From assembly GCF_003012345.1 (NCBI RefSeq), contig NZ_PVRV01000019.1, positions 372,001 to 436,000 of the forward strand: a DNA stretch of 64,000 bases. The letters run 5' to 3'. A model generated the notes under the pieces. The model made no database searches. It saw only the letters and a list, made by a program, of their open reading frames with translations, and had not been told where the DNA came from. Position numbers and translations under genes: made by a program. This document shows positions 35,040 to 43,547 of this stretch, piece by piece (the stretch's first letter is position 1; every line of letters starts with the position of its first letter). Source of the stretch: Phytohalomonas tamaricis (GTDB lineage: Bacteria; Pseudomonadota; Gammaproteobacteria; Pseudomonadales; Halomonadaceae).

Positions 35040-35405
35040 AGCATCTTCCTCGGCGTTGTACATGGCCTGCCCCGATCCTTTTCATTCGCCAGGGGCGCCA
35101 GTATCGTTTGGTTTAAAATATCAATGGTCAGGCCTTTGACCGTACAATGACGAATGCCTCGTTAAAGCTCAATATGCTTGGTGCGCTTTCTGGCTACGAC
35201 ATAAGTCTGAGCAACACGGTACCGGCCAACCTACTGAGGCAGGCATGCGGCAACGTCTGTGGCAAAGGGAGCAAAGGGGACAAACGCAAAAGGCAATGGA
35301 GCCGAAAACAAAGAAACCGTCCGGAATGGCTGAAGCCTGCCCTTGTAAGGTAGTGAGACCGCACAAGAGCAGAGCAGATGATGTTTAGTGATTATTAGAC
35401 TGGCA
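35040..35405. other. Promoter region of the lgoD-uxaAB-TRAP operon
   Basis: About 360 bases between the second TRAP permease gene and the lgoD-like gene. It contains the candidate operator at 35123-35142. Short open frames here show no family resemblance. Confidence 0.5.
35123..35142. promoter_or_regulatory. Candidate GntR operator upstream of the lgoD operon
   Basis: The 20-base site contains GGTCA-N6-TGACC as a perfect inverted repeat and shares 15 of 20 positions with the site at 40505-40524, in the divergent promoter of the FadR-type regulator and the SDR gene. It lies 84-103 bases upstream of the lgoD-like start codon. Confidence 0.45.
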
Positions 35406-36662
35406 TCACTTGTACCACAGGATAATGCCCGGAAATGCGATGAACAGGCCAAGCAGAATCACCAGCGTCAAGTAATAGGGCAACAGGCTGCGTGAAAGTT
35501 TTTCCATGCTGACCTTACCGACCCCGCAGCCAACGTACAGTACCGTTCCTACCGGCGGAGTGATCAAACCGATCCCTAGCACAAATGACATCAACACCCC
35601 GAAATAGACCGGGTCGATGCCGAGTTTGACGACCACCGGCGTCATCAGCGGGGCGAGAATCACCATTGCCGGCGTCAAGTCCATGAAGAAGCCGACCAGC
35701 AGCAGAAACAGCGTGATGATGCCCAGCATTGTCAGCCTGTCCTCGGTCAGTGACGTCAGTGTGACCACGATCTGCTGGGGCACCATGTTGGCGGTCAGAA
35801 GCCATGCCAGAACGTTGGCAAATGCCAGCAGCAACAACACAAGGCCGGTCAGGTTGCCCGTCGTCATGCAGAGTTGAAACAGCTTTTTCAACGACAGGCT
35901 GCGATACAGCAGCATCGAAATAGCGATGGCATAAATCAGCGCTATCGCTGAACTTTCCGTAGGCGTGAACATTCCGCTCAGAATGCCACCGACGATAATG
36001 AATGGCAGCAGCAGCGCCGGTAGTGCCGACTTGAATGAATCGATAACCTCACGAAGCGAAAACGATTGGGCCTTACCGCTGGCGCGCGACGTGAAATACG
36101 TCGTCATCATCAGTCCGGCAGTAATCAGTATGCCCGGCACGATACCGGCCATGAACAGTTGGGAAATTGAGGTGTTGGTCACCACGCCGAACAGAATCAT
36201 CGGGATCGAGGGCGGAATGATGATGCCTACGACCGAGGAGGCGACGATAATCGCTGTAGCCGCCGGGCCCGAATAGTGATGCTTTTTCATCGGATCGATC
36301 AGCATGCTACCGATCGCCGAGGCATCGGCAACCGCCGACCCGCTGATACCACCGAAAAACATCGATGTCAGTACTGCAACCTGCCCGAGCCCACCGGCTA
36401 CGAACCCGACCAGCGAACTGGCAAATCGAACCAGCCGGGTAGCGATACCGCCGTGGCTCATGACTTCGCCGACCAGGATGAATAGCGGAATCGCCAGCAG
36501 CGGAAACGAATCCAGCCCGTTGACGGCCTGCTCGATCACCGGGGCCAAACCGTAGTCGTAATGATAAATCAGATAGATACTGATCGCGGCCAGGCCAATC
36601 GAGATCGGCACGCCCATGACAATCAATGCCAGCAGAACAATGAGCATGAACAGCATGAGCAT
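35406..36662 (-). CDS. TRAP transporter large permease (DctM), system 2
   Basis: A 418-residue DctM subunit with about twelve helices (IPLFILVGEVMSHGGIATRLVRFA, FFGGISGSAVADASAIGSMLI, FTPTESSAIALIYA). It starts one base after the stop of dctQ, so translation is coupled. Clearly distinct in sequence from system 1 and so not a recent duplicate. Confidence 0.93.
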   Translation of the reverse strand: MLMLFMLIVLLALIVMGVPISIGLAAISIYLIYHYDYGLAPVIEQAVNGLDSFPLLAIPLFILVGEVMSHGGIATRLVRFASSLVGFVAGGLGQVAVLTSMFFGGISGSAVADASAIGSMLIDPMKKHHYSGPAATAIIVASSVVGIIIPPSIPMILFGVVTNTSISQLFMAGIVPGILITAGLMMTTYFTSRASGKAQSFSLREVIDSFKSALPALLLPFIIVGGILSGMFTPTESSAIALIYAIAISMLLYRSLSLKKLFQLCMTTGNLTGLVLLLLAFANVLAWLLTANMVPQQIVVTLTSLTEDRLTMLGIITLFLLLVGFFMDLTPAMVILAPLMTPVVVKLGIDPVYFGVLMSFVLGIGLITPPVGTVLYVGCGVGKVSMEKLSRSLLPYYLTLVILLGLFIAFPGIILWYK

Positions 36663-36663
36663 G

Positions 36664-37179
36664 TTATTTCCCTCTCTTCATGCTGACCATCAGCCGCAGC
36701 AGATCGGCCGTATTGGCAAGAAACATGAGCAGCGCCAGGACCAGCATGGCGACATACATATAGGTTTTAGGAATGCCCAGAATTGGCGTGAAACTTACAA
36801 ACCCCGAGGTGAGATCTCGGTAGGCGATAAAGATAATCACGCAGACGAGGTAAACCACGACGATCTTTACCAACTCAAACAGTTTGGAGACAGCATTAGG
36901 GACGGCGATCTTCAGGAAATCGACGGCAATATTTTCATTGTTGAGACACCCGACGCCGGCGCCGAGCAGCACCATCCAGATAAAGAAGAAACGTGACATT
37001 TCTTCGGCCCAATCATAGGACTCGTTCACAACGAAGCGGCCAAACACATTAGCCGATACGCAAAAGAATACGGCGATGGCCAGGCAGCCCACGACAAGAG
37101 CCAGTGTTTTGCGTAAATAACCGATGTACTTTTCCAGGGTGACGATAAAACCCGACTTAGCAGATATTTCGTTATTCAT
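36664..37179 (-). CDS. TRAP transporter small permease (DctQ), system 2
   Basis: A 171-residue four-helix protein with the DctQ block VFGRFVVNESYDWAEEMSRFFFIWMVLLGAGVG. AAGGG precedes the ATG. It is separated from its binding-protein gene by 151 bases that contain a hairpin. Confidence 0.9.
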   Translation of the reverse strand: MNNEISAKSGFIVTLEKYIGYLRKTLALVVGCLAIAVFFCVSANVFGRFVVNESYDWAEEMSRFFFIWMVLLGAGVGCLNNENIAVDFLKIAVPNAVSKLFELVKIVVVYLVCVIIFIAYRDLTSGFVSFTPILGIPKTYMYVAMLVLALLMFLANTADLLRLMVSMKRGK

Positions 37180-37286
37180 ATCGGCCCTTCGCTGATCTAC
37201 CCATTAAATCTGGATTGCGCACTTCGCCATTACTCCAATGTGGCGAGTGACAATGCGCCTCCCGACCAACCTTATGAATTACGATA

Positions 37287-37311
37287 ATCGGCGCCCATAA
37301 TGGACGCCGAT
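37287..37311 (-). other. Intercistronic hairpin between dctP2 and dctQ2
   Basis: ATCGGCG / CGCCGAT arms around an 11-base centre that can pair further. It lies 20 bases beyond the dctP2 stop... read on the minus strand, between the binding-protein gene and the permease genes, where such stems stabilise the upstream message and let the binding protein be made in excess. Confidence 0.45.
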
Positions 37312-37330
37312 ATTACATAAATCCGTATCA

Positions 37331-38404
37331 TCAGTTGGCTTGGTCGCGGCCTACATCTTTCATGACCGAGCTAAAAATGGGCTCGCCTATCTTCTCTCTG
37401 TAGGCTTCATATACTGGCTGAACTTTTTGTTTGAATGCCTTGAGCTGCTCAGGTGTCAACTCGGTAATTTCCAGTCCTTCTTTTTTAAGTTCAGCCTTGG
37501 CCTGGTCATTCATATCGCGACTAACCTGACGCTCGTATACGCCCATCTTGGTGCTGGCATCCTGAATAAGTTCCTTATAAGGCTCAGGCAAACGGTTCCA
37601 ATACCGGGCCGACATCAACGTGATAAAGGGTGTGTAAACGTGGTTGGTTTCCGTCGCATTGGACTGTACTTCATTGAATCTTGAAGACAGGATCGTGATC
37701 CAGGGGTTTTCCTGACCACCGACCACGCCCTGATCCAACGCGGTAAACAGCTCGGCAAAGGACATCGGTGTCGGGTTGGCCCCCAACGTACGCCAGATAT
37801 CCAGGTGAATCGGATTCTGCATGGTACGCACCTTGAGACCATCGAGATCGGCTGGCGTAACGATGGCGCCCTTGCTATCCGTCAACTGGCGATAGCCGTT
37901 TTCAGACCACCCAAGCGCTACCAGACCGTTATTGTCATCGGTGATTTTTTTCAGCAATTGCTGACCTGTGGGGCCGTCGAGCACCTTATCCGCCTGCTGC
38001 GCATTGTCGAACAGAAAAGGTAAATCAAATACGGCAAGCTTGGGCTCCATGTTGACCAGAGGCGACGTGGAAGGTGACGTCATCTCGAGCGTGCCTGACT
38101 GTAGAGCACTGGTCATTTGTAAATCATCACCCAGTTGAGCACTGGGAAAGATGCGTACGGTTATCTTGCCGTTACTGCGTTCCTCCACGATTTTCTTGAA
38201 ATATTCGACGCCTCGGTACTGGGCACTTTCTGGTGCCAGACCAATACCGAACTTCAACACATAGTCCTTGTCATCATCGGCACTGACCTTATCACCTGTT
38301 ACTTCAGGGAATGGTGGAAACTCCAATGCTTGCGCCGTGGCACTTAAAGTTCCCAGCCCAACGGTAAGCGATAAAACAAATGATTTTACTAGTGCGAGTT
38401 TCAT
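37331..38404 (-). CDS. TRAP transporter solute-binding protein (DctP), system 2
   Basis: A 357-residue periplasmic protein. The signal peptide (LVKSFVLSLTVGLGTLSATAQA) ends near residue 27. DctP landmarks include IFPSAQLGDDLQMTSALQSG and LKVRTMQNPIHLDIWRTLGANPTPM with the carboxylate-binding Arg. Such proteins in sugar-acid loci bind uronates or aldonates. The frame is open 63 bases upstream, but that start would overlap the palindromic candidate operator at 38448-38462, so the ATG at 38404 is preferred. Confidence 0.92.
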   Translation of the reverse strand: MKLALVKSFVLSLTVGLGTLSATAQALEFPPFPEVTGDKVSADDDKDYVLKFGIGLAPESAQYRGVEYFKKIVEERSNGKITVRIFPSAQLGDDLQMTSALQSGTLEMTSPSTSPLVNMEPKLAVFDLPFLFDNAQQADKVLDGPTGQQLLKKITDDNNGLVALGWSENGYRQLTDSKGAIVTPADLDGLKVRTMQNPIHLDIWRTLGANPTPMSFAELFTALDQGVVGGQENPWITILSSRFNEVQSNATETNHVYTPFITLMSARYWNRLPEPYKELIQDASTKMGVYERQVSRDMNDQAKAELKKEGLEITELTPEQLKAFKQKVQPVYEAYREKIGEPIFSSVMKDVGRDQAN

Positions 38405-38447
38405 TGGCGTCTCTCTGATGCATTGTTTATAGCTTCGTCGAGTTAAT

Positions 38448-38462
38448 GCATACCAGGTATGC
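38448..38462. promoter_or_regulatory. Palindromic candidate operator of TRAP system 2
   Basis: GCATACC-A-GGTATGC is a perfect 15-base odd palindrome 44-58 bases upstream of the dctP2 start codon. It differs from the 35123 and 40505 sites, so a second regulator may control this transporter. The type of palindrome is common for GntR or LacI family repressors. Confidence 0.45.
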
Positions 38463-38672
38463 TTCATTTTTCTTGAATTGCTTTAATTGTTAATAGCCAA
38501 CCCTCTCTATACTTTGTTCTTTTTTTATTATTAATTCTTCTTTCCTTTAGTCGTACTACTAAATGATATTAACCCCATTTCACCCCTTATTAAAAAGACA
38601 TCTTAAGCATATTAACTCCCGTATCTATTAATTTATTTATCGTTAGTTCTAAGAAATTGCATGCCTAACAAG

Positions 38673-38708
38673 AAAAAGGCCAAGCCGCCTTCTTCAAGCG
38701 TCTTAGCC
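38673..38708 (-). terminator. Probable terminator of the SDR-FAH transcript
   Basis: On the minus strand GGCTAAG...CTTGGCC encloses a further imperfect stem and is followed by TTTTTC, about 50 bases after the stop of the FAH-family gene. Confidence 0.6.
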
Positions 38709-38758
38709 CTCTGTAGTGCTCCGCCTATGTAGTCAGCCAACTCGTGATCAGCTGCGCC

Positions 38759-39601
38759 TCACGCCTGGACAGTGCGCTGACATTGCTCGCCGAGACCCTC
38801 AATGCCCAGCCGCATTTCCTGGCCCGGTTTGAGAAATACCTTGGGGGTCTGTCCCATGCCGACGCCCGGCGGCGTACCGGTAGAAATTACGTCGCCTGGC
38901 TGCAGACTCATGAAGCGGCTTAAATAGGCGATCAGCTGCGGTATTTTGAACACCATGGTCGCGCTTGAGCCATCCTGATAGCGGTGGCCATCGACCTCAA
39001 GCCACATCGCCAGCTTATGCGGATCGGCGATTTCGTCCGGAGTGACCAGCCACGGGCCGAGCGGACCAAAGGTGTCACAGCCCTTGCCCTTGTCCCAGGT
39101 GCCCCCACGCTCAAGCTGGTATTCACGCTCGGAAACGTCATTGACCACACAGTAGCCAGCAACGTAATCCAACGCCTCAGCCTCGTCGATATAGCGCCCT
39201 GGCTTACCGATCACTACACCCAGCTCGACCTCCCAGTCCGTCTTTTGCGAACCACGCGGAATCTCGACGTCATCATTGGGGCCGCAAATCGCGCTAGTCC
39301 ACTTGTTAAAGATCACCGGCTCCTTGGGGATCTCGGCGCCGGTCTCGGCGGCGTGGTCGGCATAGTTAAGACCGATGCAAATAAACTTGCCCACCTGCCC
39401 GACGCAGGGACCGATGCGTGTTCCTTTTTCAACAATTGGCAGGCTGTCGAGATCGATGTCCTGCAGGCCCGCAAGACGCGTGGGTGTCAGCGCCTCACCG
39501 GCCAGATCATCAAGATGCGCCGACAGATCGCGGATCGAACCATCTTCGGCAACAATGCCCGGCTTCTCATACCCCTTTGTACCAAAACGCAGCAGTTTCA
39601 T
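38759..39601 (-). CDS. FAH-family hydrolase, 2,4-diketo-3-deoxy-acid hydrolase type
   Basis: A 280-residue fumarylacetoacetate hydrolase family protein. The core GKFICIGLNYADHAAETGAEIPKEPVIFNKW, the metal-binding DWEVELGVVIGK and the SEREYQLERGGTWDKGKGCDTFGPLGPWL segment are those of hydrolases that split 2,4-diketo-3-deoxy-L-fuconate or -rhamnonate into pyruvate and a hydroxy acid. It follows an SDR gene by 95 bases, the same pairing as in the Xanthomonas L-fucose and the L-rhamnonate LRA5/LRA6 routes. The precise sugar acid here is not known. Confidence 0.82.
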   Translation of the reverse strand: MKLLRFGTKGYEKPGIVAEDGSIRDLSAHLDDLAGEALTPTRLAGLQDIDLDSLPIVEKGTRIGPCVGQVGKFICIGLNYADHAAETGAEIPKEPVIFNKWTSAICGPNDDVEIPRGSQKTDWEVELGVVIGKPGRYIDEAEALDYVAGYCVVNDVSEREYQLERGGTWDKGKGCDTFGPLGPWLVTPDEIADPHKLAMWLEVDGHRYQDGSSATMVFKIPQLIAYLSRFMSLQPGDVISTGTPPGVGMGQTPKVFLKPGQEMRLGIEGLGEQCQRTVQA

Positions 39602-39696
39602 GCACTCGCTTCCTCGTTGGTGTTCTTACTTAGTCTTCACGTCCCTTCTCATGTGAGCACGCGTGGACGCGTATCGAAGGTGATAGACGATCGCGC

Positions 39697-40449
39697 TCAG
39701 TTCGACCAGCCGCCATCGACCATCTGGCTGGTGCCGGTAATGAACGCCGCTTCATCGCTAGCCAGAAACGCCGCCAGCGCGGCAATCTCCTCGGGCCTGC
39801 CGAGGCGCCCCATTGGCTGGCGAGCGACAAAATCGGCATAGACTGCTTCTTCACTGCGCCCTTCCTTATTAGCCTGGGCGCGTACGCGCTCACGCAGCGA
39901 GGGTGAATCGACCGTGCCGGGGCAGATCGCGTTGCAGCGCACGCCTTGAGTCATATAGTCGGCAGCGATCGATTTAGTCAGCCCGATCACCGCCGCCTTG
40001 GTCGTGCCATAGGCGAAACGGTTGGGAATGCCCTTAACGCTTGAAGCGAGTGACGAGACATTAATGATGCTGCCACCACCGCGGCTCAGCATGCCGGGTA
40101 GAAACGCACGCGACATGCGGTACATCGAGGTGACGTTGAGCGCCAGCGAGAAGTCCCAGGCCGCCTCGTCGCAGTCGAGTAGCGTGCCGTGATGAACGAA
40201 GCCTGCACAGTTGAACAGCACGTCGAGACCGCCGCATTCCTGCTCGATCTTGGCGGCGAGCGCCGTGATCGCCGCGCCATCGAGTACGTCGAGTGCATGC
40301 GTCGTCATGCCGTCTAGTCCGGCGAGCTTTTCACCATCAAGATCAGTGGCAATAACGCGTGCCCCTTCGGCCTGAAAACGCAGCGCCGTAGCACGGCCAA
40401 TGCCCTGCCCCGCGGCGGTGACGAGCGCGATCTTGTCATGCAAATTCAT
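39697..40449 (-). CDS. Short-chain dehydrogenase, 2-keto-3-deoxy-acid 4-dehydrogenase type
   Basis: A 250-residue classical SDR. NAD-binding TAAGQGIGRA, the NVSS loop with Ser, and the YGTTK active-site Tyr-Lys are all present (SASSVKGIPNRFAYGTTKAAVIGLTKSIAADY). The wording FAYGTTKAAVIGLTKSIAADYMTQGVRCNAICPGTVDSPSL fits the 2-keto-3-deoxy-L-fuconate dehydrogenase/BDH2 group. Operon with the FAH hydrolase: oxidise C4, then cleave. AGGG before the ATG at 40449. It is divergent from the GntR regulator. Confidence 0.83.
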   Translation of the reverse strand: MNLHDKIALVTAAGQGIGRATALRFQAEGARVIATDLDGEKLAGLDGMTTHALDVLDGAAITALAAKIEQECGGLDVLFNCAGFVHHGTLLDCDEAAWDFSLALNVTSMYRMSRAFLPGMLSRGGGSIINVSSLASSVKGIPNRFAYGTTKAAVIGLTKSIAADYMTQGVRCNAICPGTVDSPSLRERVRAQANKEGRSEEAVYADFVARQPMGRLGRPEEIAALAAFLASDEAAFITGTSQMVDGGWSN

Positions 40450-40504
40450 GGCAGTTTTCCCTGGCGGCGGCAAACGGTAGTGCCGCGATTAAAGCAGAAT
40501 TGCC

Positions 40505-40524
40505 AATGGCCTGACCTTTAAACG
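40505..40524. promoter_or_regulatory. Candidate GntR operator in the divergent SDR/GntR promoter
   Basis: The site shares 15 of 20 positions with that at 35123-35142 and lies in the 180-base gap between the SDR gene and the FadR-type regulator, 56-75 bases from the SDR start codon. Its dyad is weaker than that of the other site. Confidence 0.4.
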
Positions 40525-40629
40525 ATAGTAGCGAGGCGGCGCAGCCTGTACTGACGCTGGACAGGCGCAGCGGAATGTTAAACTTTCGGCTACTGCCTTA
40601 GCCCGACTCATTTTCTCAAGGGAGACGTC

Positions 40630-41415
40630 ATGCCGATTCAGGCCATCCGTACCCAACGGCTTTATCGCCAAATCGCCGACCAGCTGCGCCAGCTGATCGA
40701 GCGCGGCGAATTCCCTCCGGGCACGCTGCTGCCGCCCGAGCGCGAGCTGGCCCAGGCGCTCGGTGTCAGCCGCGCCTCGGTACGCGAGGCGCTGATCGCA
40801 CTCGAAGTCGTCGGACAGGTAGAGGTGCGCGTCGGCCACGGCGTGGTAGTGCTGGAGCCGAAGTCGTCGAGTGTCCTGCCGGTGATGAGCCAGGCGGCAC
40901 GCCAGCAGCCGTGGGCGCTTGACCCTGAATTCAGCGATGAGACGGCTCTCGATTTCGAGGAAGAAATCCCGCCCTACGCGTTGCTTCAGGCGCGTCGCCA
41001 TGTCGAGCCCGAGGCGGCGGCACTGGCCGCTGAGCACGTCACCCCCGAGGCGTTGGAAAGTATTCGTGAAGCGTTCACGCGCAACGTCGAGGACAATCAC
41101 CGGGTGCAAAAACGTGGCGGCGGGGGACGTCCCCACAGCCACGCCGGTGATCGTCTGTTTCATATGCGCATCGCCGAGGCCTCGGGCAACCCTGCCTATG
41201 CCCTGCTGATCAAGCATTTGCTGGGCCACCAATACGGGGTGATGTTCCGCCGCCTACAGGATCTCTACATGACCACCGACATGTCGGACCGTTCCCAGGA
41301 AGACCATCAGCGCATCCTCGACGCGCTGATAGCCAAGGACGCCAACGCCGCGCGGGCGGCGATGGCAGATCATCTTGACTATGTCCTGGAGACGTTCTTT
41401 GCCGAGGCGGAGTAG
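40630..41415 (+). CDS. FadR-subfamily GntR regulator
   Basis: A 261-residue regulator. The N-terminal winged helix ([53 protein letters not shown]) is followed by an all-helical FCD effector domain ([63 protein letters not shown]), the layout of ExuR/UxuR/LldR-type sensors of acid sugars and hydroxy acids. AAGGGAG before the ATG. It probably represses the divergent SDR-FAH genes and, from the shared site, the lgoD-uxaAB-TRAP operon. Confidence 0.9.
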   Translation: MPIQAIRTQRLYRQIADQLRQLIERGEFPPGTLLPPERELAQALGVSRASVREALIALEVVGQVEVRVGHGVVVLEPKSSSVLPVMSQAARQQPWALDPEFSDETALDFEEEIPPYALLQARRHVEPEAAALAAEHVTPEALESIREAFTRNVEDNHRVQKRGGGGRPHSHAGDRLFHMRIAEASGNPAYALLIKHLLGHQYGVMFRRLQDLYMTTDMSDRSQEDHQRILDALIAKDANAARAAMADHLDYVLETFFAEAE

Positions 41416-41436
41416 TGTAAACGCCACAGAACATGC

Positions 41437-42417
41437 TCACCACGACTGAGCAGCGGAATCCTCGATATGGGCGCGTACGATCGTCTCAAACGAGTCATCA
41501 GGAGCAAAACCAAGCGTCCGGGCACGGGCAGCGTTAACCCGGGTGGGCCAGCTCTCGACGATACGCTGAATCTCGGCATCGGGTCGCCACTCGATCAATT
41601 CAGCCGTAGCGGCACCAGCGACACGGGCCAACGTGGCGACCATCTCACCCACGCTGAGCGTGATGCCCGGCAGCGGGATAATGCGATTGTCACCCAACGA
41701 CTCGCTACTGAGGCACATCGCATGCAGCAGCGCGACTTGGGCCTGTCGCGGCGACAGCATATAGATCTGCGTTGTGGCCGTGACTGGGCAGAGCGCCGGT
41801 TTACCGGCCAGCGGCTCGCGGATGATTGAGCTGACGAAAGTCGAGGCGGCCTGGTTGGGCTTGCCGGGACGCACCACGATGGTCGGCAGACGCACCACGC
41901 GGCCGTCAATGAAGCCACGCCGGCTGTAATCGGCGACCAGAAGCTCGCCCACCGCCTTCTGCATCCCGTAGGAACTCTGTGGTGTCGGCGCCGTGTCATC
42001 GAGGACGCATTCCGGCAGCGTGCCACCGAATACGGCGAAGCCGCTGGTATACACCAGCCGCGAGCGGCCCCCGTTCGCCCGCAACGCGTCGAGCAGCACG
42101 CGCAGCCCGTCGATGTTGACGCGCATGCCGAGATCGAAGTCGGCTTCTGCGGCGGAGCTGACCACTGCGGCCAGATGCCAGATCAGGTCGGCTTCGGCGG
42201 TCAGAGAGGCGATCAACGTGGCGTCACATAAGTCGCCCGTCACCACACGCAGACGCGGATCTTCAGGCAGTCCTTCCACTGCGGCATTGTCGAGCAACAC
42301 GATCTCATCGATAGTTTCGAGCGCAGCGCCCTCAAGCGCGAGGCTGCCATCGTGCAGCAGATGCTGGGTCAGTTGGCGACCGATGAAGCCGCCACCCCCG
42401 GTAATCAGAAGGCGCAT
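41437..42417 (-). CDS. denD: D-erythronate dehydrogenase (DenD)-like NAD-dependent epimerase/dehydratase family protein
   Basis: A 326-residue extended SDR. Rossmann loop GGGGFIGRQL, WHLAAVVSSAAEADFDLGMRVNIDG, and the active-site YGMQKAVGELLVADYSRRGFIDG match DenD, which oxidises D-erythronate at C2. It begins two bases after the ltnD-like gene; both act on four-carbon sugar acids. The kinase and decarboxylase or isomerase that complete the erythronate or threonate pathway are not in the window. It converges with the GntR gene. Confidence 0.85.
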   Translation of the reverse strand: MRLLITGGGGFIGRQLTQHLLHDGSLALEGAALETIDEIVLLDNAAVEGLPEDPRLRVVTGDLCDATLIASLTAEADLIWHLAAVVSSAAEADFDLGMRVNIDGLRVLLDALRANGGRSRLVYTSGFAVFGGTLPECVLDDTAPTPQSSYGMQKAVGELLVADYSRRGFIDGRVVRLPTIVVRPGKPNQAASTFVSSIIREPLAGKPALCPVTATTQIYMLSPRQAQVALLHAMCLSSESLGDNRIIPLPGITLSVGEMVATLARVAGAATAELIEWRPDAEIQRIVESWPTRVNAARARTLGFAPDDSFETIVRAHIEDSAAQSW

Positions 42418-42419
42418 GG

Positions 42420-43313
42420 CTACTCCCCCGCTGGCGCAAGATGATTGTGACGACGAATCTCACGAATCAGGCCGCTGTGGTCGAGCTCGCCATCACCATG
42501 GTCGACCATTGCCTTGAACAGCGCGTCGGTCTGGCGCAGTAGCGGCAGCTCAAGCCCCAGCGTCGTGGCCAAGGCGAGCGCTGTCGTAGTGTCCTTGAGC
42601 TGATATTTAGCCGGACCGCCGGGAGCGAAGTCGCCTTCGATCATACGCTGGCCGTGCTGGCGCAGGATGGTCGAGTCAGCGAAGCCGCCGAGCAGCGCCT
42701 CGCGCAGTGCACGTGGATCGGCGCCGCCGCGCTCAGCCAGGGTAAAAGCCTCGGCGATCAAGCCGATGGTACCGGCGACAATAAGCTGATTGGTCAGCTT
42801 GGCCAATTGCCCGGCACCGGCCGCGCCGACCCGTGTCGAGCGTCCCATGCATTCAAGTAGCGGCCGGGCCGCGTCGTAGTCGGCAGTAGGCCCACCGACC
42901 ATGATCACCAACGTGCCATCGCGAGCGCCCTGCTGTCCGCCCGACACCGGAGCATCGAGATAGCGCACCGCTTTCGCCATCGCAGCCTCGGCCTGGCGAC
43001 GTGCGCTCTCAACCGGTATCGAACTCATCACGATCAGTGTCGCGCCGGGTGTCATCTGTTCAATCACACCATCTACGCCCAGCAGCACCTCATCGCAGAC
43101 CGGGCCAGAGCTGAGCATGCAGATCACGACGTCTGCCCCACGGGCTGCCTCGGCAGCGCTCGCGCAGTGCCGCGCACCAGCCATAATCAGTGCATCCAAC
43201 TTATGCGCCGAACGGTTCCAGACCTGTAGCGTGTAGCCCGCCTTGAGCAGATGGTGCGCCATCGGCTCGCCCATGATGCCGGTCCCGATAAAGCCCACGT
43301 TCTTCATGCGCAT
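42420..43313 (-). CDS. ltnD: L-threonate dehydrogenase (LtnD)-like 3-hydroxyisobutyrate dehydrogenase family enzyme
   Basis: A 297-residue beta-hydroxyacid dehydrogenase: NAD-binding GFIGTGIMGEPMAHHLLKAG, substrate-binding DAPVSGGQQGARDGTLVIMVGG, catalytic Lys region GAGQLAKLTNQLIVAGTIGLIAEAF, and the C-terminal KDTTTALALA. This family includes tartronate semialdehyde reductase and L-threonate dehydrogenase; the neighbouring denD-like gene favours the latter. The strong GAGGAGG supports the ATG at 43313; the ATG two codons later (43307) is possible. Confidence 0.78.
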   Translation of the reverse strand: MRMKNVGFIGTGIMGEPMAHHLLKAGYTLQVWNRSAHKLDALIMAGARHCASAAEAARGADVVICMLSSGPVCDEVLLGVDGVIEQMTPGATLIVMSSIPVESARRQAEAAMAKAVRYLDAPVSGGQQGARDGTLVIMVGGPTADYDAARPLLECMGRSTRVGAAGAGQLAKLTNQLIVAGTIGLIAEAFTLAERGGADPRALREALLGGFADSTILRQHGQRMIEGDFAPGGPAKYQLKDTTTALALATTLGLELPLLRQTDALFKAMVDHGDGELDHSGLIREIRRHNHLAPAGE

Positions 43314-43547
43314 ACATCCTCCTCTGCCAGCGGACCTGAATGAGTAGCGTCCCGCCACCGGGTCCGCCTCGCCAACCCTGTCGCGCTATCAAACACCACG
43401 CCGCACAGGAAGACTGTCACCCAGCCGACAGTTGTGACGAGAAAACCTAGGCCATGACCGCTACACGCCCAAGGCCGCATTGCCACCCTGCACGATATGT
43501 TTTATGACTGGAGTTGAACCCACGCCTGGCTGCGCTGATTTATCTTG

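Larger units (their letters stand above)
38405..38758. other. Promoter region of TRAP system 2
   Basis: About 350 bases, AT-rich in the middle (38500-38650), with a palindromic candidate operator near the dctP2 start and a terminator for the SDR-FAH transcript at the right end. No gene. Confidence 0.55.

Noticed and set aside
34008-35150. A 380-codon plus-strand open frame
   Set aside because: Antisense shadow of the zinc-dependent dehydrogenase gene, whose motifs are intact. No ribosome binding site.
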